DNA from: Actinomycetota bacterium
Lineage (GTDB): Bacteria; Actinomycetota; Acidimicrobiia; Acidimicrobiales; Ilumatobacteraceae
DNA: 64,000 bases
NCBI GenBank assembly: GCA_009701715.1
Contig: WLJO01000009.1
Location: forward strand, 1 to 64,000
Direction: 5' to 3'
Positions 7,685-17,500 of this stretch are shown here, piece by piece. Numbering within the stretch: position 1 is the first letter of the stretch; the number at the start of each line of letters is the position of its first letter. Under the pieces are notes generated by a model. That model ran no database searches. It saw only the letters and a program-made list of their open reading frames with translations, and was not told the DNA's origin. The position numbers and the translations under genes are program-made.

Positions 7685-9097
7685 ATGGGAATCGTCATCA
7701 AGAACGGCGCCGTCATCAGCCCGACCGGCCAGATCGCGCAGGACGTGCTCGTCGACGGCGAGATTGTCGTCGCGATGTACCTGCCAGGAACCGCTCCCAC
7801 TGACGGCCACCGTGTCATCGACGCAACCGGCAAGTACGTGATCCCCGGCGGTGTGGATGTTCACACCCACTTCGAGCTGCCGTTCGGCGGCACCGAGGCG
7901 TCCGACACCTTCGAGACCGGCACGCGCGCAGCGGCCTGGGGCGGGGTCACCACCATCTGTGACATGGCCGTGCAGCGGTACGGCGGGAACGTGTACGACT
8001 CGCTGACCGAGTGGCACCACAAGGCGGCCGAGAACTGCGCCGTCGACTACTCGTTCAGCCAGATCGTCGGCGGTATCGACGACGAGTCGCTCAAGGCGAT
8101 GAAGTACCTCACCGAGCACGAGGGCATCACGAGCTTCAAGCTGTTCATGGCCTATCCGGGCGTGTTCTACAGCGACGACGGCCAGATCCTCAAGGCGATG
8201 CAGACGGCGGCGGAGTGCGGCGCCCTCATCATGATGCACGCCGAGAACGGGATCGCCATCGACGTGCTCGTTGCCCAAGCACTCGCACGCGGTGAACGCG
8301 ACCCGAAGTATCACTCGATCACCCGCCCATCGGACCTCGAGGGTGAGGCGACACACCGGGCAATCGTGCTGTCCAAGGTGGCTGGCAACGTGCCCCTGTA
8401 CATCGTGCACATGTCTGCGTCGGAGGCACTCGACGAGGTTGCCGAGGCGCGCCACAACGGGCAGAACGTGTTTGCCGAGACCTGCCCGCAGTACCTCTAC
8501 ATGACGCTCGAGGATCACCTCGCCCAGCCAGGGTTCGAGGGCGCGAAGTACGTGTGCTCACCGCCGATCCGTTCCAAACACGATCACCGTCACCACCACG
8601 CGGACCTGTGGAAGGGCCTGCGCATGAACGAACTCGCCGTGGTATCCACCGATCACTGCCCCTTCTGCTTCAAGGACCAGAAGGAACTCGGCATCGGCGA
8701 CTTCTCGAAGATCCCCAACGGCATGGGCGGTGTCGAGCACCGGATGGAGCTCATCTACCAGGGTGTCGTGCAGGGCCACCTCTCGCTCGAGCGCTGGGTG
8801 GAGACCTGTTCCACCAACCCGGCGAAGATGTTCGGCATGTACCCGAAGAAGGGCATCATCGCCCCCGGGTCGGACGCCGACATCGTGGTGTGGGACCCGA
8901 ATGCCCGCACCGAGATCGGCTACGGCAAGAAGCACCACATGAACATGGACCACTCCTCATGGGAGGGCTGGGTGATCGACGGCAAGGTGGACACCGTGCT
9001 CTCGCGCGGCACCGTACTCATCGACAATGACCAGTACCTCGGCCGCAAGGGCCACGGCAAATTCGTCAGGCGCGGCCTGTCGAATTACCTCGTCTAG
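7685..9097 (+). CDS. Dihydropyrimidinase / D-hydantoinase, copy 1
   Basis: A binuclear zinc amidohydrolase (470 residues) that opens dihydropyrimidine or 5-substituted hydantoin rings to N-carbamoyl amino acids. All metal ligands are present: HTH (60-62), the carbamylated Lys151 (TSFKLFMAY), His184 (MMHAEN), His241 (YIVHMSAS) and Asp322 (STDHCPF). The start ATG has a GAGGG Shine-Dalgarno 8 nt away. It heads a five-gene operon whose last gene is a close paralogue. Aminotransferase and acetylating semialdehyde dehydrogenase in the operon favour a role in reductive pyrimidine or related ureide catabolism. Exact substrate not decidable from sequence. Confidence 0.92.
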   Translation: MGIVIKNGAVISPTGQIAQDVLVDGEIVVAMYLPGTAPTDGHRVIDATGKYVIPGGVDVHTHFELPFGGTEASDTFETGTRAAAWGGVTTICDMAVQRYGGNVYDSLTEWHHKAAENCAVDYSFSQIVGGIDDESLKAMKYLTEHEGITSFKLFMAYPGVFYSDDGQILKAMQTAAECGALIMMHAENGIAIDVLVAQALARGERDPKYHSITRPSDLEGEATHRAIVLSKVAGNVPLYIVHMSASEALDEVAEARHNGQNVFAETCPQYLYMTLEDHLAQPGFEGAKYVCSPPIRSKHDHRHHHADLWKGLRMNELAVVSTDHCPFCFKDQKELGIGDFSKIPNGMGGVEHRMELIYQGVVQGHLSLERWVETCSTNPAKMFGMYPKKGIIAPGSDADIVVWDPNARTEIGYGKKHHMNMDHSSWEGWVIDGKVDTVLSRGTVLIDNDQYLGRKGHGKFVRRGLSNYLV

Positions 9098-9166
9098 ACA
9101 ACCCGACCGGCCCGGGCAGCCGGGTCGGCCACGTACCCCCCGTTCCCTCACGTCTCAGGAGACACC

Positions 9167-10651
9167 GTGAATCGCATCAGCCATTGGATCGACGGCAAGG
9201 TCGTCGAGAGCACATCAGGTCGCTCCGGCATCGTCTACAACCCCGCCACCGGCGAGCCGCAGTCCACCGTGGATTTCGCGAGCGATGCCGAGGTGGATTG
9301 CGCAGTCGCCAGTGCCAGGACCGCTTTCGGGACCTGGCGCTCCACCAACCTCTCGCGCCGCGCCGAGGTGATGTTCCACATGCGTGAGCTCGTGGACGCC
9401 AACCGCAAGGAGATCGCGACGCTGCTCTCCGGCGAGCACGGCAAGGTGCTCTCGGACGCGCTGGGCGAGGTGGCCCGCGGGCTCGAGAACATCGAGTTCG
9501 CGTGCGGCATCCCCGCGATGATGAAGGGCGGCTACAGCGAGCAGGTTGCTGCCGGTGTGGACGTATACAACATCCGCCAGCCGCTCGGCGTGGTGGCAGG
9601 AATCACGCCGTTCAACTTCCCGGCGATGGTGCCGATGTGGATGTTCGCGAACGCGCTCGTCACCGGAAACACCTTCGTGCTCAAGCCGAGCGAGAAGGAC
9701 CCCTCGGCCGCCCTGTTCATCGCCGAGCTACTCAAGCAGTCGGGCCTGCCGGACGGCTGCTTCAACGTCGTCATGGGCGACCGGACTTCGGTCGACCGAA
9801 TCCTTGCGCACCCCGACGTTGCCGCTGTCTCGTTCGTCGGCTCCACGCCGATTGCTCGGTACGTCTACGAGACCGGCACCCGGAACGGCAAGCGTGTGCA
9901 GGCACTCGGCGGGGCGAAGAACCACATGCTCGTCCTGCCGGACGCGGATCTCGACCAGGCCGCCGATGCTGCGGTGAGCGCCGCGTACGGCTCTGCCGGT
10001 GAGCGCTGCATGGCCGTGAGCGTCGTGCTCGCCATGGACACGATCGCGGACGACCTCGTTGCAAAGATCAAGGACCGCATCCCCAACATCAAGGTCGGCC
10101 CGGCCAGCGAGCCCGACAACGAGATGGGGCCGCTCATCACCGGTGAGCACCGTGACAAGGTGGTTGGCTATCTCGCCGGTGCTGCCGGCGAGGGTGCAAC
10201 GGTTGTGGTGGACGGCCGCGAGGGCGTGCCCACCGAGGGTTTCTTCGTGAGGCCGAGCCTGCTCGACAATGTGAAGCCAGGCATGCGCTGCTACGACGAG
10301 GAGATCTTCGGGCCGGTGCTGTCCGTTACCCGGGTCTCCACCTATGCCGAGGGCCTGGATCTCATCAACCGCAACGAGTTCGGCAACGGCACGGCCATCT
10401 TCACGCGTGACGGTGGCGTTGCCCGCCGCTTCCAGTTCGAGGTGAACGTGGGCATGGTGGGGATCAACGTGCCGATCCCGGTGCCCGTTGCGTACTACAG
10501 CTTCGGGGGCTGGAAGGCGAGCCTGTTCGGCGACCAGCACATGTACGGCCCCGAGGGCGTCAACTTCTACACCCGCTCCAAGGTCGTCACCTCCCGGTGG
10601 CCAGACCCGACAACCAGCCGGGTGGACCTCGGCTTCCCGCAGAACCGCTGA
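9167..10651 (+). CDS. mmsA: CoA-acylating (methyl)malonate-semialdehyde dehydrogenase
   Basis: Oxidises malonate semialdehyde to acetyl-CoA (or methylmalonate semialdehyde to propionyl-CoA) with NAD and CoA. The 494-residue aldehyde dehydrogenase has PFNFP with Asn150, catalytic Cys281 in GERCMA, and QALGGAKNH where ordinary ALDHs have the general-base Glu; loss of that Glu is the hallmark of the CoA-dependent MMSDH subfamily. The start is GTG at 9167 with AGGAGA upstream. In this operon it most likely consumes malonate semialdehyde made from beta-alanine by the aminotransferase two genes on. Confidence 0.92.
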   Translation: MNRISHWIDGKVVESTSGRSGIVYNPATGEPQSTVDFASDAEVDCAVASARTAFGTWRSTNLSRRAEVMFHMRELVDANRKEIATLLSGEHGKVLSDALGEVARGLENIEFACGIPAMMKGGYSEQVAAGVDVYNIRQPLGVVAGITPFNFPAMVPMWMFANALVTGNTFVLKPSEKDPSAALFIAELLKQSGLPDGCFNVVMGDRTSVDRILAHPDVAAVSFVGSTPIARYVYETGTRNGKRVQALGGAKNHMLVLPDADLDQAADAAVSAAYGSAGERCMAVSVVLAMDTIADDLVAKIKDRIPNIKVGPASEPDNEMGPLITGEHRDKVVGYLAGAAGEGATVVVDGREGVPTEGFFVRPSLLDNVKPGMRCYDEEIFGPVLSVTRVSTYAEGLDLINRNEFGNGTAIFTRDGGVARRFQFEVNVGMVGINVPIPVPVAYYSFGGWKASLFGDQHMYGPEGVNFYTRSKVVTSRWPDPTTSRVDLGFPQNR

Positions 10652-10661
10652 AAGGCCACGC

Positions 10662-11681
10662 ATGAAGTTCGGTGTCGTACTCCAGACCAACCCGCCCGCG
10701 TCACGCGTGGTGGAACTGGCCAAGAAAGCAGAGAACCAAGGCTTCCAGTACGTGTGGACCTTCGACTCCCACCTGCTCTGGGAGGAGCCGTACGTGATCT
10801 ATTCGGCCATCCTTGCCGAGACCCGCAAGGTGATGGTCGGGCCGATGGTCACCAACCCGGCCACCCGGGACTGGACCGTTACCGCGAGCGTCTACGCCAC
10901 GCTCAACGAGATGTTCGGCAACAGGACCATCTGCGGCATCGGCCGCGGTGACTCCGCCGTTCGGGTCACCAACGGTGCGCCCGCCACACTGGCCACGCTC
11001 CGCGACTCCATCCACGTCATCCGGGAGCTCGCGAACGGGCGCGAGGTGGAGTACAAGGGGGCAACGCTGCGGTTCCCCTGGTGCCAGGGCAGCGAGCTTG
11101 ACGTGTGGGTGGCCGCGTACGGGCCCAAGGCGCTCGCCCTCACCGGCGAGGTGGGGGACGGGTTCATCCTGCAGCTCGCAGACCCGGATATCACCGCCTG
11201 GTCCATCAAGGCCGTGAAGGATGCTGCCAGCGCGGCCGGCCGGGACCCGGACAGCGTAAAGATCTGTGTCGCAGCGCCGGCGTACGTGGGCACCGACGTG
11301 GCCCACATGCGAGACCAGGTGCGCTGGTTCGGTGGCATGGTGGGCAACCACGTCGCCGACATCGTCGACCGGTACGGGACCAACGGTGGCGCAGTGCCCC
11401 AAGCGCTCACGGACTACATCAAGGGCCGCCAGGCATACGACTACAACGAGCACGGGCGTGCGGGGAACTCCCACACAACGTTCGTTCCCGACGACATCAT
11501 CGACCGCTTCTGCATCCTCGGCACTCCCGCGCAGCACATTGCCCGCTTGCAAGAGTTGAAGGCCATGGGTGTCGACCAGTTTGCGATCTATCTGCAGCAC
11601 GATGGCAAGGACTCCACCCTTGAGGCATACGGCGAGCACATCATCCCGGCTGTTGCCGAGCGAGTGATCGCCAAGTCGTGA
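10662..11681 (+). CDS. Luciferase-like (LLM) F420-type oxidoreductase in the hydantoinase operon
   Basis: A 339-residue TIM-barrel protein of the bacterial luciferase-like superfamily, close in style to F420-dependent methylenetetrahydromethanopterin reductase-like proteins (MKFGVVLQTNPPASRVVELAKKAE start, GIGRGDSAVR flavin/F420 phosphate loop, VAAYGPKALALTGEVGDGF). It begins 10 nt after mmsA and is followed by the aminotransferase, so it belongs to the operon. Its reaction is unknown. It could reduce or oxidise the ring substrate (dihydropyrimidine level) with F420, replacing a step usually done by another enzyme. It lacks close resemblance to RutA. Confidence 0.85.
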   Translation: MKFGVVLQTNPPASRVVELAKKAENQGFQYVWTFDSHLLWEEPYVIYSAILAETRKVMVGPMVTNPATRDWTVTASVYATLNEMFGNRTICGIGRGDSAVRVTNGAPATLATLRDSIHVIRELANGREVEYKGATLRFPWCQGSELDVWVAAYGPKALALTGEVGDGFILQLADPDITAWSIKAVKDAASAAGRDPDSVKICVAAPAYVGTDVAHMRDQVRWFGGMVGNHVADIVDRYGTNGGAVPQALTDYIKGRQAYDYNEHGRAGNSHTTFVPDDIIDRFCILGTPAQHIARLQELKAMGVDQFAIYLQHDGKDSTLEAYGEHIIPAVAERVIAKS

Positions 11682-11715
11682 CCCTGTCCCCCAACGATCT
11701 ATTTGGAGAACTTCA

Positions 11716-13065
11716 ATGAGCAACGTCGAATCCCGCCCCTCTATCGCCAAGACCGACGACCGCACCCACGTGTTCCATTCGTGGTCGGCACAAGGACTCA
11801 TCAACCCCGTCGTCATTGCCGGAGCCGAGGGCTCGTGGATGTGGGACGAGGACGGCAAGCGTTACCTCGACTTCTCGAGTCAGCTCGTCAACGTGAACAT
11901 CGGCCACCAGCACCCCAAACTCGTGAAGGCCATCCAGGACCAGGCCGCCAAGTTGTGCACCATCGCGCCGTCGTTCGCCAACGCCGAGCGTGGTGAGGCA
12001 GCGCGACTCATCGCCGAACTCGCCCCGGGCGACCTCAATATGGTGTTCTTCACCAACGGGGGCGCCGAGGCAACCGAGAACGCCATCCGCATGGCGCGAG
12101 TTCACACGGGTCGGCACAAGATCCTCACCACGTACCGCAGCTACCACGGTGCAACAGCCGGGGCGATGACGATGACCGGCGACCCGCGCCGATGGGGAAG
12201 CGAACCAGGCATCCCGGGAATCGTGCGCATATGGGGCCCCTACCCGTACCGGTCTGCGTTCCACGCGACGAACGAGGCCGAGGAGTGCCAACGAGCGTTG
12301 CAGCACATCGAGGACACGCTCATGGTGGAGGGCGCACACACCGTCGCAGCGATCATCCTCGAGACCGTCGTGGGAACCAACGGCATCCTCGTACCGCCGG
12401 ACGGCTACCTCCAGGGCGTGCGCGACATCTGCGATCGCTACGGAATCGTGATGATCTGCGACGAGGTGATGTGCGGTTTCGGTCGATGTGGCGAGTGGTT
12501 CGCCGTGGATCGTTGGGGCGTCACCCCTGATCTCATCTGCTTCGCCAAAGGCGTGAACTCGGGCTACCTGCCGCTGGGAGGCGTGGCTATCTCGCAGCGC
12601 ATTGCCGACACATTCCGTGAACGCCCGTACCCAGGCGGGCTCACGTACTCGGGGCACCCGCTCGCGTGCGCGTCGGCGGTTGCGAGCATCAAGATCTTCA
12701 AAGAAGAGGGCATCGTAGAGAACGCCAAGCGACTCGGCGACGACATCATCGGACCGGCACTGCACGAACTCGCGAAGAAGCACCCGTCCATCGGCGATGT
12801 ACGCGGCCTCGGCTGCTTCTGGGCCGTCGAGCTCGTGCGCAACCGCGAAACACGCGAGCCGCTCGTGCCGTTCAACGCCTCCGGCGCCGCCGCCGGGCCG
12901 ATGAACGAGGTGGTTGCGGCGTGCAAGGCACGGGGTCTCTGGCCGTTCAGCCACTTCAACCGCATCCACGTGTGCCCGCCGCTCACCACCCCCGACGACG
13001 AGGTGAGGATGGGTATCGCGATTCTCGACGAGGCCCTCGCGGAGGCTGACAAGTACGTAGTGTGA
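11716..13065 (+). CDS. Class III aminotransferase (beta-alanine/omega-amino acid type)
   Basis: A PLP-dependent transaminase of 449 residues. Key elements are the NGGAEATENAIRMAR cofactor-phosphate loop, YRSYHGAT, ICDEV with Asp249, and FAKGVNSGYLP with the PLP Lys278. It resembles taurine- and beta-alanine-pyruvate aminotransferases. In context it should convert beta-alanine (from N-carbamoyl-beta-alanine) to malonate semialdehyde, the substrate of mmsA. A GGAGAA Shine-Dalgarno precedes the ATG. The last four bases overlap the next gene (GTGA). Confidence 0.9.
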   Translation: MSNVESRPSIAKTDDRTHVFHSWSAQGLINPVVIAGAEGSWMWDEDGKRYLDFSSQLVNVNIGHQHPKLVKAIQDQAAKLCTIAPSFANAERGEAARLIAELAPGDLNMVFFTNGGAEATENAIRMARVHTGRHKILTTYRSYHGATAGAMTMTGDPRRWGSEPGIPGIVRIWGPYPYRSAFHATNEAEECQRALQHIEDTLMVEGAHTVAAIILETVVGTNGILVPPDGYLQGVRDICDRYGIVMICDEVMCGFGRCGEWFAVDRWGVTPDLICFAKGVNSGYLPLGGVAISQRIADTFRERPYPGGLTYSGHPLACASAVASIKIFKEEGIVENAKRLGDDIIGPALHELAKKHPSIGDVRGLGCFWAVELVRNRETREPLVPFNASGAAAGPMNEVVAACKARGLWPFSHFNRIHVCPPLTTPDDEVRMGIAILDEALAEADKYVV

Positions 13066-14486
13066 GTTCTCGTATGGGAACCCTCATTGCGAACGGCACG
13101 GTGATCAGCCCCACAGGGCGCATCGCACAGGACGTCCTCGTGGATGGCGAGCGCATCGTGGCGCTCTACATCCCGGGCACCGGCCCGCGAGATGGCCACC
13201 GCGTCATCGACGCCACCGGTAAGTACGTCATCCCCGGCGGCATCGACGTGCACACGCACCTCGACCTCCCGCTCGGGGGCACGGTGGTATCGGACAACTT
13301 CGAGACGGGCACCATCGCTGCGGCGTGGGGCGGTGTTACCACCGTGGTCGACATGGCGGACCAGCACACCGGGGAGAGCGTGCACGACGGGCTTGCCGAG
13401 TGGCACGAGAAGGCCGCCGGCAAGTGCGCTGTGGACTACTCCTTCACGCAAATGATCAGCACGCTCGACGACGAGTCGCTGAAGGCGATGGACTACCTCA
13501 CCGAGCACGAGGGCATTACGAGCTTCAAGTTCTTCATGGCCTATCCCGGTGCTTGCTACAGCGACGACGGTCAGATCCTGCGGGCGATGCAGCAGGCTTC
13601 CCACAACGGCGGGCTCATCATGATGCACGCCGAGAACGGCATCGCCATCGACGTGCTCGTGGCCCAGGCACTCGCACGCGGTGAGACCGACCCGAAGTAC
13701 CACTCGTTCACACGTCCACCAGAGTTGGAGGGCGAGGCGACGCACCGCGCCATCGTGCTGTCGAAGGTTGCCGGCAACGTGCCGCTGTACATCGTGCACA
13801 TGTCGGCCGCCGAGGCACTCGACGAGGTGGCAGAGGCACGTCACAACGGCCAGAACGTGTTCGGCGAGACCTGCCCGCAGTACCTGCACCTCACCCTCGA
13901 GGGCACGCTCGACCGCCCGGGTTTCGAGGGCGCGAAGTTCGTGTGCTCACCGCCACTGCGCTCCAAGCACGACCACCGCAACCACCGCGCGGACCTGTGG
14001 AAGGGGCTGCGCATGAACGAACTCGCCGTGGTGGCCACCGACCACTGCCCGTTCTGCTTCAAGGACCAGAAGGAACTCGGCCGCGGCAACTTCGCGAAGA
14101 TCCCGAACGGCCTCGGCGGTATCGAGCACCGTCTCGAACTCATCTATCAGGGCGTTGTCGCCGGTGAACTGAGCCTCGAGCGATGGGTGGAGACCTGCTG
14201 CACCACCCCGGCGCGCCTGTTCGGGCTGTTCCCCAAGAAGGGCATCATCGCCCCCGGCTCCGATGCGGACATCGTGATCTGGGACCCGAACCGCAAGACC
14301 GAGATCGGCGTGGGCAAGAAGCACCACTCCAACATGGACTACTCGGTGTACGAGGGCACGATCATCGACGGCCGCATCGACACCGTGATGTCACGCGGCA
14401 CCGTGCTCGTGGAGAACGACCAGTACTTCGGCCGGCCCGGTCACGGGAAGTTCCTGAAGCGCGGCCTCTGCAACTACCTCGCCTAG
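13062..14486 (+). CDS. Dihydropyrimidinase / D-hydantoinase, copy 2
   Basis: A paralogue of the gene at 7685, with the same ligands (HTHLDLP, TSFKFFMAY carbamyl-Lys, MMHAEN, YIVHMSAA, ATDHCPF) and long identical stretches. The open frame starts at GTG 13062, overlapping the aminotransferase stop (GTGA, likely coupled). The ATG at 13074 aligns with the start of copy 1 and is the alternative; neither has a good Shine-Dalgarno. Two co-operonic copies suggest either different ring substrates (dihydrouracil versus hydantoin or dihydrothymine) or a heteromeric enzyme. No beta-ureidopropionase is in the window. Confidence 0.92.
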   Translation: MSSRMGTLIANGTVISPTGRIAQDVLVDGERIVALYIPGTGPRDGHRVIDATGKYVIPGGIDVHTHLDLPLGGTVVSDNFETGTIAAAWGGVTTVVDMADQHTGESVHDGLAEWHEKAAGKCAVDYSFTQMISTLDDESLKAMDYLTEHEGITSFKFFMAYPGACYSDDGQILRAMQQASHNGGLIMMHAENGIAIDVLVAQALARGETDPKYHSFTRPPELEGEATHRAIVLSKVAGNVPLYIVHMSAAEALDEVAEARHNGQNVFGETCPQYLHLTLEGTLDRPGFEGAKFVCSPPLRSKHDHRNHRADLWKGLRMNELAVVATDHCPFCFKDQKELGRGNFAKIPNGLGGIEHRLELIYQGVVAGELSLERWVETCCTTPARLFGLFPKKGIIAPGSDADIVIWDPNRKTEIGVGKKHHSNMDYSVYEGTIIDGRIDTVMSRGTVLVENDQYFGRPGHGKFLKRGLCNYLA

Positions 14487-14494
14487 CCATCCGG

Positions 14495-14543
14495 GTTCTC
14501 GGTTTACCCCGGGCGGACAAGTCGCCCGAGGTAAACCGAGAAC
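14495..14543. terminator. Bidirectional hairpin ending the hydantoinase operon
   Basis: A perfect 14-bp stem (GTTCTCGGTTTACC at 14495-14508, complement at 14530-14543) continues into an inner CGGGCG/CGCCCG pair. It lies between the convergent hydantoinase and surface-protein genes. It shares the TCTCGGT/ACCGAGA arm core with the hairpin at 4474-4526. Confidence 0.8.
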
Positions 14544-14556
14544 GTCGGGGCTACCG

Positions 14557-17500
14557 CTACAGGTTGCCCCAGTCCACGTGATACGTGCTGTCGGACCAGG
14601 GGACGTCAACGCTGATGCGCACGCCGCCGACGAAGTCGCCGGTGGTGTCGAGGAAAAAGCTCAGCCACCCATTCAGGCGACCCGTGTCAATGTGGCACGA
14701 GAGGCTGAAACTTGCGTAGGTACTGGAGATCACCACACCGACGTTGATGCTGAAGTAGACGTCCTCGTTGTAGCGGTAGTAACCACCGCAGCACTTCTTC
14801 TTGTCCACGTCGAGGTGGCGGTACATCTGCACCGAGTAACTGCCCTGAAGCCTGTCGTTCGCCCAGGACAGGAGCAACGTCTTCTTGGTTGAGCCGCTCG
14901 TGTAACTCGACGTGTGTTCGAACGAGATACCGAAACCTGCCGACACGATGCCTTTGCAGTTGATGTTCAAACTGGAGCCACCGAAGGTTGTGCCATCGGG
15001 AAGCTTGGCGTTGTCGCCCGGTCCGAGGAGTGTGTACGTCGACTTCGACAGCGTGAAGACACCGTCCACTGCCGTATTCAGGGTGGCACATGACGAAGGA
15101 TCGCTCGAGACGCTGCCGCTCTGCTGGAAGTGCAGCTTGATCAGCTTGAAGCCGGCCTGTTGCGAACTGCTGGTGGGGGTGTTCCCGGAGGTATCACGCA
15201 GTTGCTCCGAGGAGGTCGGACCGGACGTCTGCGCGCCGAGACCACCAGCGAGCGAGGCTGGATCGCAGTATTGGTGGTTACTGCTGGTGTCCGTGCAGAT
15301 ATCCCCGGTCACGTTCCAGTTCATCCCGCTCGGGTCGTAGCCCATGTCGGCGTGGAAAGCGAACGCACCGAAATTCACCACACCTGCAACCGCATCGAAG
15401 TTGACTTGGCTTGACGCAGCGGTGACCTTCACGTTCAAGCTCATGTTGTTGAGCGTGAAGCCGCCGAGCGTGAGGTTGGTGATGCTGGTTTTGAACACGA
15501 AACCGTCTGCACTGACCTGTGTAGCGACGTTCACCGTTGCGCTTCCGAATTGCGCAGTGAACGAAAAGCCGGCGAACGCCTCCGGCAGCGAGAGGGTGGT
15601 ACCTCCAGCGTTGATGCTGCAGCCGTTCGGGGAGATGCCCACCTGGAAGTTTGATGCCTTCATGACGCCACCGTCGATCGCGAGCGAACCGCCACCCGGG
15701 TTGCTCGTGAACGAATAGGCGAAGCAGGGGTTGGTGTAGCTGATGTCGAACCCGAGGTTGCCGAGCAACCAGTCGGTGTCGTCACAGGTGCCCGTACACG
15801 CCATCACGCTCTTCGTCGTGCTTCCGTTCGGGTCCATGTAGCTGGTACTCGCGTAGGCGAGCGACGGCGACCCGCCCTGGAAGCCAATCTGGCCGGTGAG
15901 GCTCCAGAGATTCAGTCCATTGATCCCGAACATGTCCGGTACGAGATAGGTCGCCTGGCTGGGGTGAGCAAGGCGCGTCGACGGTGTGAGGCCGTCCGTG
16001 GTGTCTCCACCGCCGGGTGTCCCGACAGCGCTGAGCGACAGGGTGAACCCCACAGCGGGGGCGGTTGCTGCCTGCAGCGTGAGGCTCGACTTCACCACCC
16101 GGGCGCTCGACCCGTAGCCGAGCGTCACATCGCTCTGCGTGCCGAGGGTCATGGAGAGGCCCTGTCCGACGCCTGCCGACAGACCGAGCGTCATCTGCTG
16201 CACGCTCACCTTGAACGGCTCGTTACCGAAGTTGATGGTGACCGGCACGGTGCCCTGGAGCGCGATGGAGTTCGACGTGACCTGACCGGTGACGTTGATG
16301 CTGAGCGGGTTCGACCCAAGACCGAGTGCTGACCCAACGAGGCCAGGCAGGTTCGCCTTGCCGCCGAGCGAGAGCGTGGACGGGAACAGTTTGGTTGCCA
16401 CACCGCTGAAACTGATCGCGCCGGGAATGCCACCATCGGGCAGCGAGATCTTGCCGATGTCTGCCGCACTCAACGTGCTCCAGCCGAAGCCCTTGATGTC
16501 GGTGCTCGTCCCGCTCGGTGCGGTGCCGCCGCTCAGGGTCATACCCGAGCCGAGGCCAACCTGGCCAAGAACGATGCCAGCAGGGGTCCAGCGAAGACAT
16601 CCGCCCGTGGCCTCGTTCACGAGGGACGGAACCGTGATGGCGAAGTTGCCGCACAGTTCGAGATTCGTGCCATTGCTGAGCGCCGAGGTGTCGGGCATCA
16701 CCATGTTCGGGTCCCACAAGTCGCTGCGCGAACCGCGCCAGACGGTCAGGAGCGGTTTGCTCATCGACACGCTCGCGCCGGCGACACTGAGGGATGCCGA
16801 AGCATTGGCTGCGCCCTCGAGCCGGGCCCACGTGCCGTCGATCGTCACGCCACCGGCGAGGTTCACCGTCGGGAGGCCCGAGATCGCGAGCGAACCGCTG
16901 GGCAGACCGAGATATAGCTTGTCGCCGGACGGACACTTCGTCGAGTCACCGAACGGACAGGTGTTTCCGAGGGAGAAGTTGGTGGTGAGCGAGGCACCCG
17001 TGGCGATCGGCCACGTGACCGTCGTACCCGTGAGGTTCCAGGTAATCGTGCCGCTGGCATCGGCGATCGTGCCCGAGAGAGTGGACGGGTCGACCGAAAT
17101 ACCTGTCGTACCGACCTTGAAGGGCTGAACGGTGCCGGACGCGACCGTGAGCGACCAGTTCGACCCGTCGGTAATGGTGGCGCTCACGTTGACACCGACC
17201 GAGCCACCGATCGTCACCGTTCCCGTCCCGGAGAACGACCCGTCACTGTTTTTGGAGATCGTCATCGACGTGATCGCAACGTTGGGCCCGAGCTGAACAC
17301 TGCCGGCCGAGATGCTCTTGGCGGGGAACTTCGCGAGGAGTTCCGCTGCTGCGGCGCCGACGATGGCGCTCGTCGATGGAGCACTGGGGCCGGTTGCGCC
17401 CGTCGCACCGGTTGCGCCCGTGATCGATCCGAATCTCTCGCTCGTTGCGCCGAGCACGACGGCGATCGTGGCGCCGACAACGACCACGCCGCCGACAACC

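Noticed and set aside
10662-11681. RutA pyrimidine oxygenase
   Set aside because: The fold is the same superfamily, but the N-terminal and phosphate-loop sequences fit F420-type LLM proteins, and no rut genes accompany it.
7685-14486. Composite transposon bounded by the duplicated hydantoinases
   Set aside because: No transposase, terminal inverted repeats or target duplications were seen. The copies are diverged coding paralogues in direct orientation.
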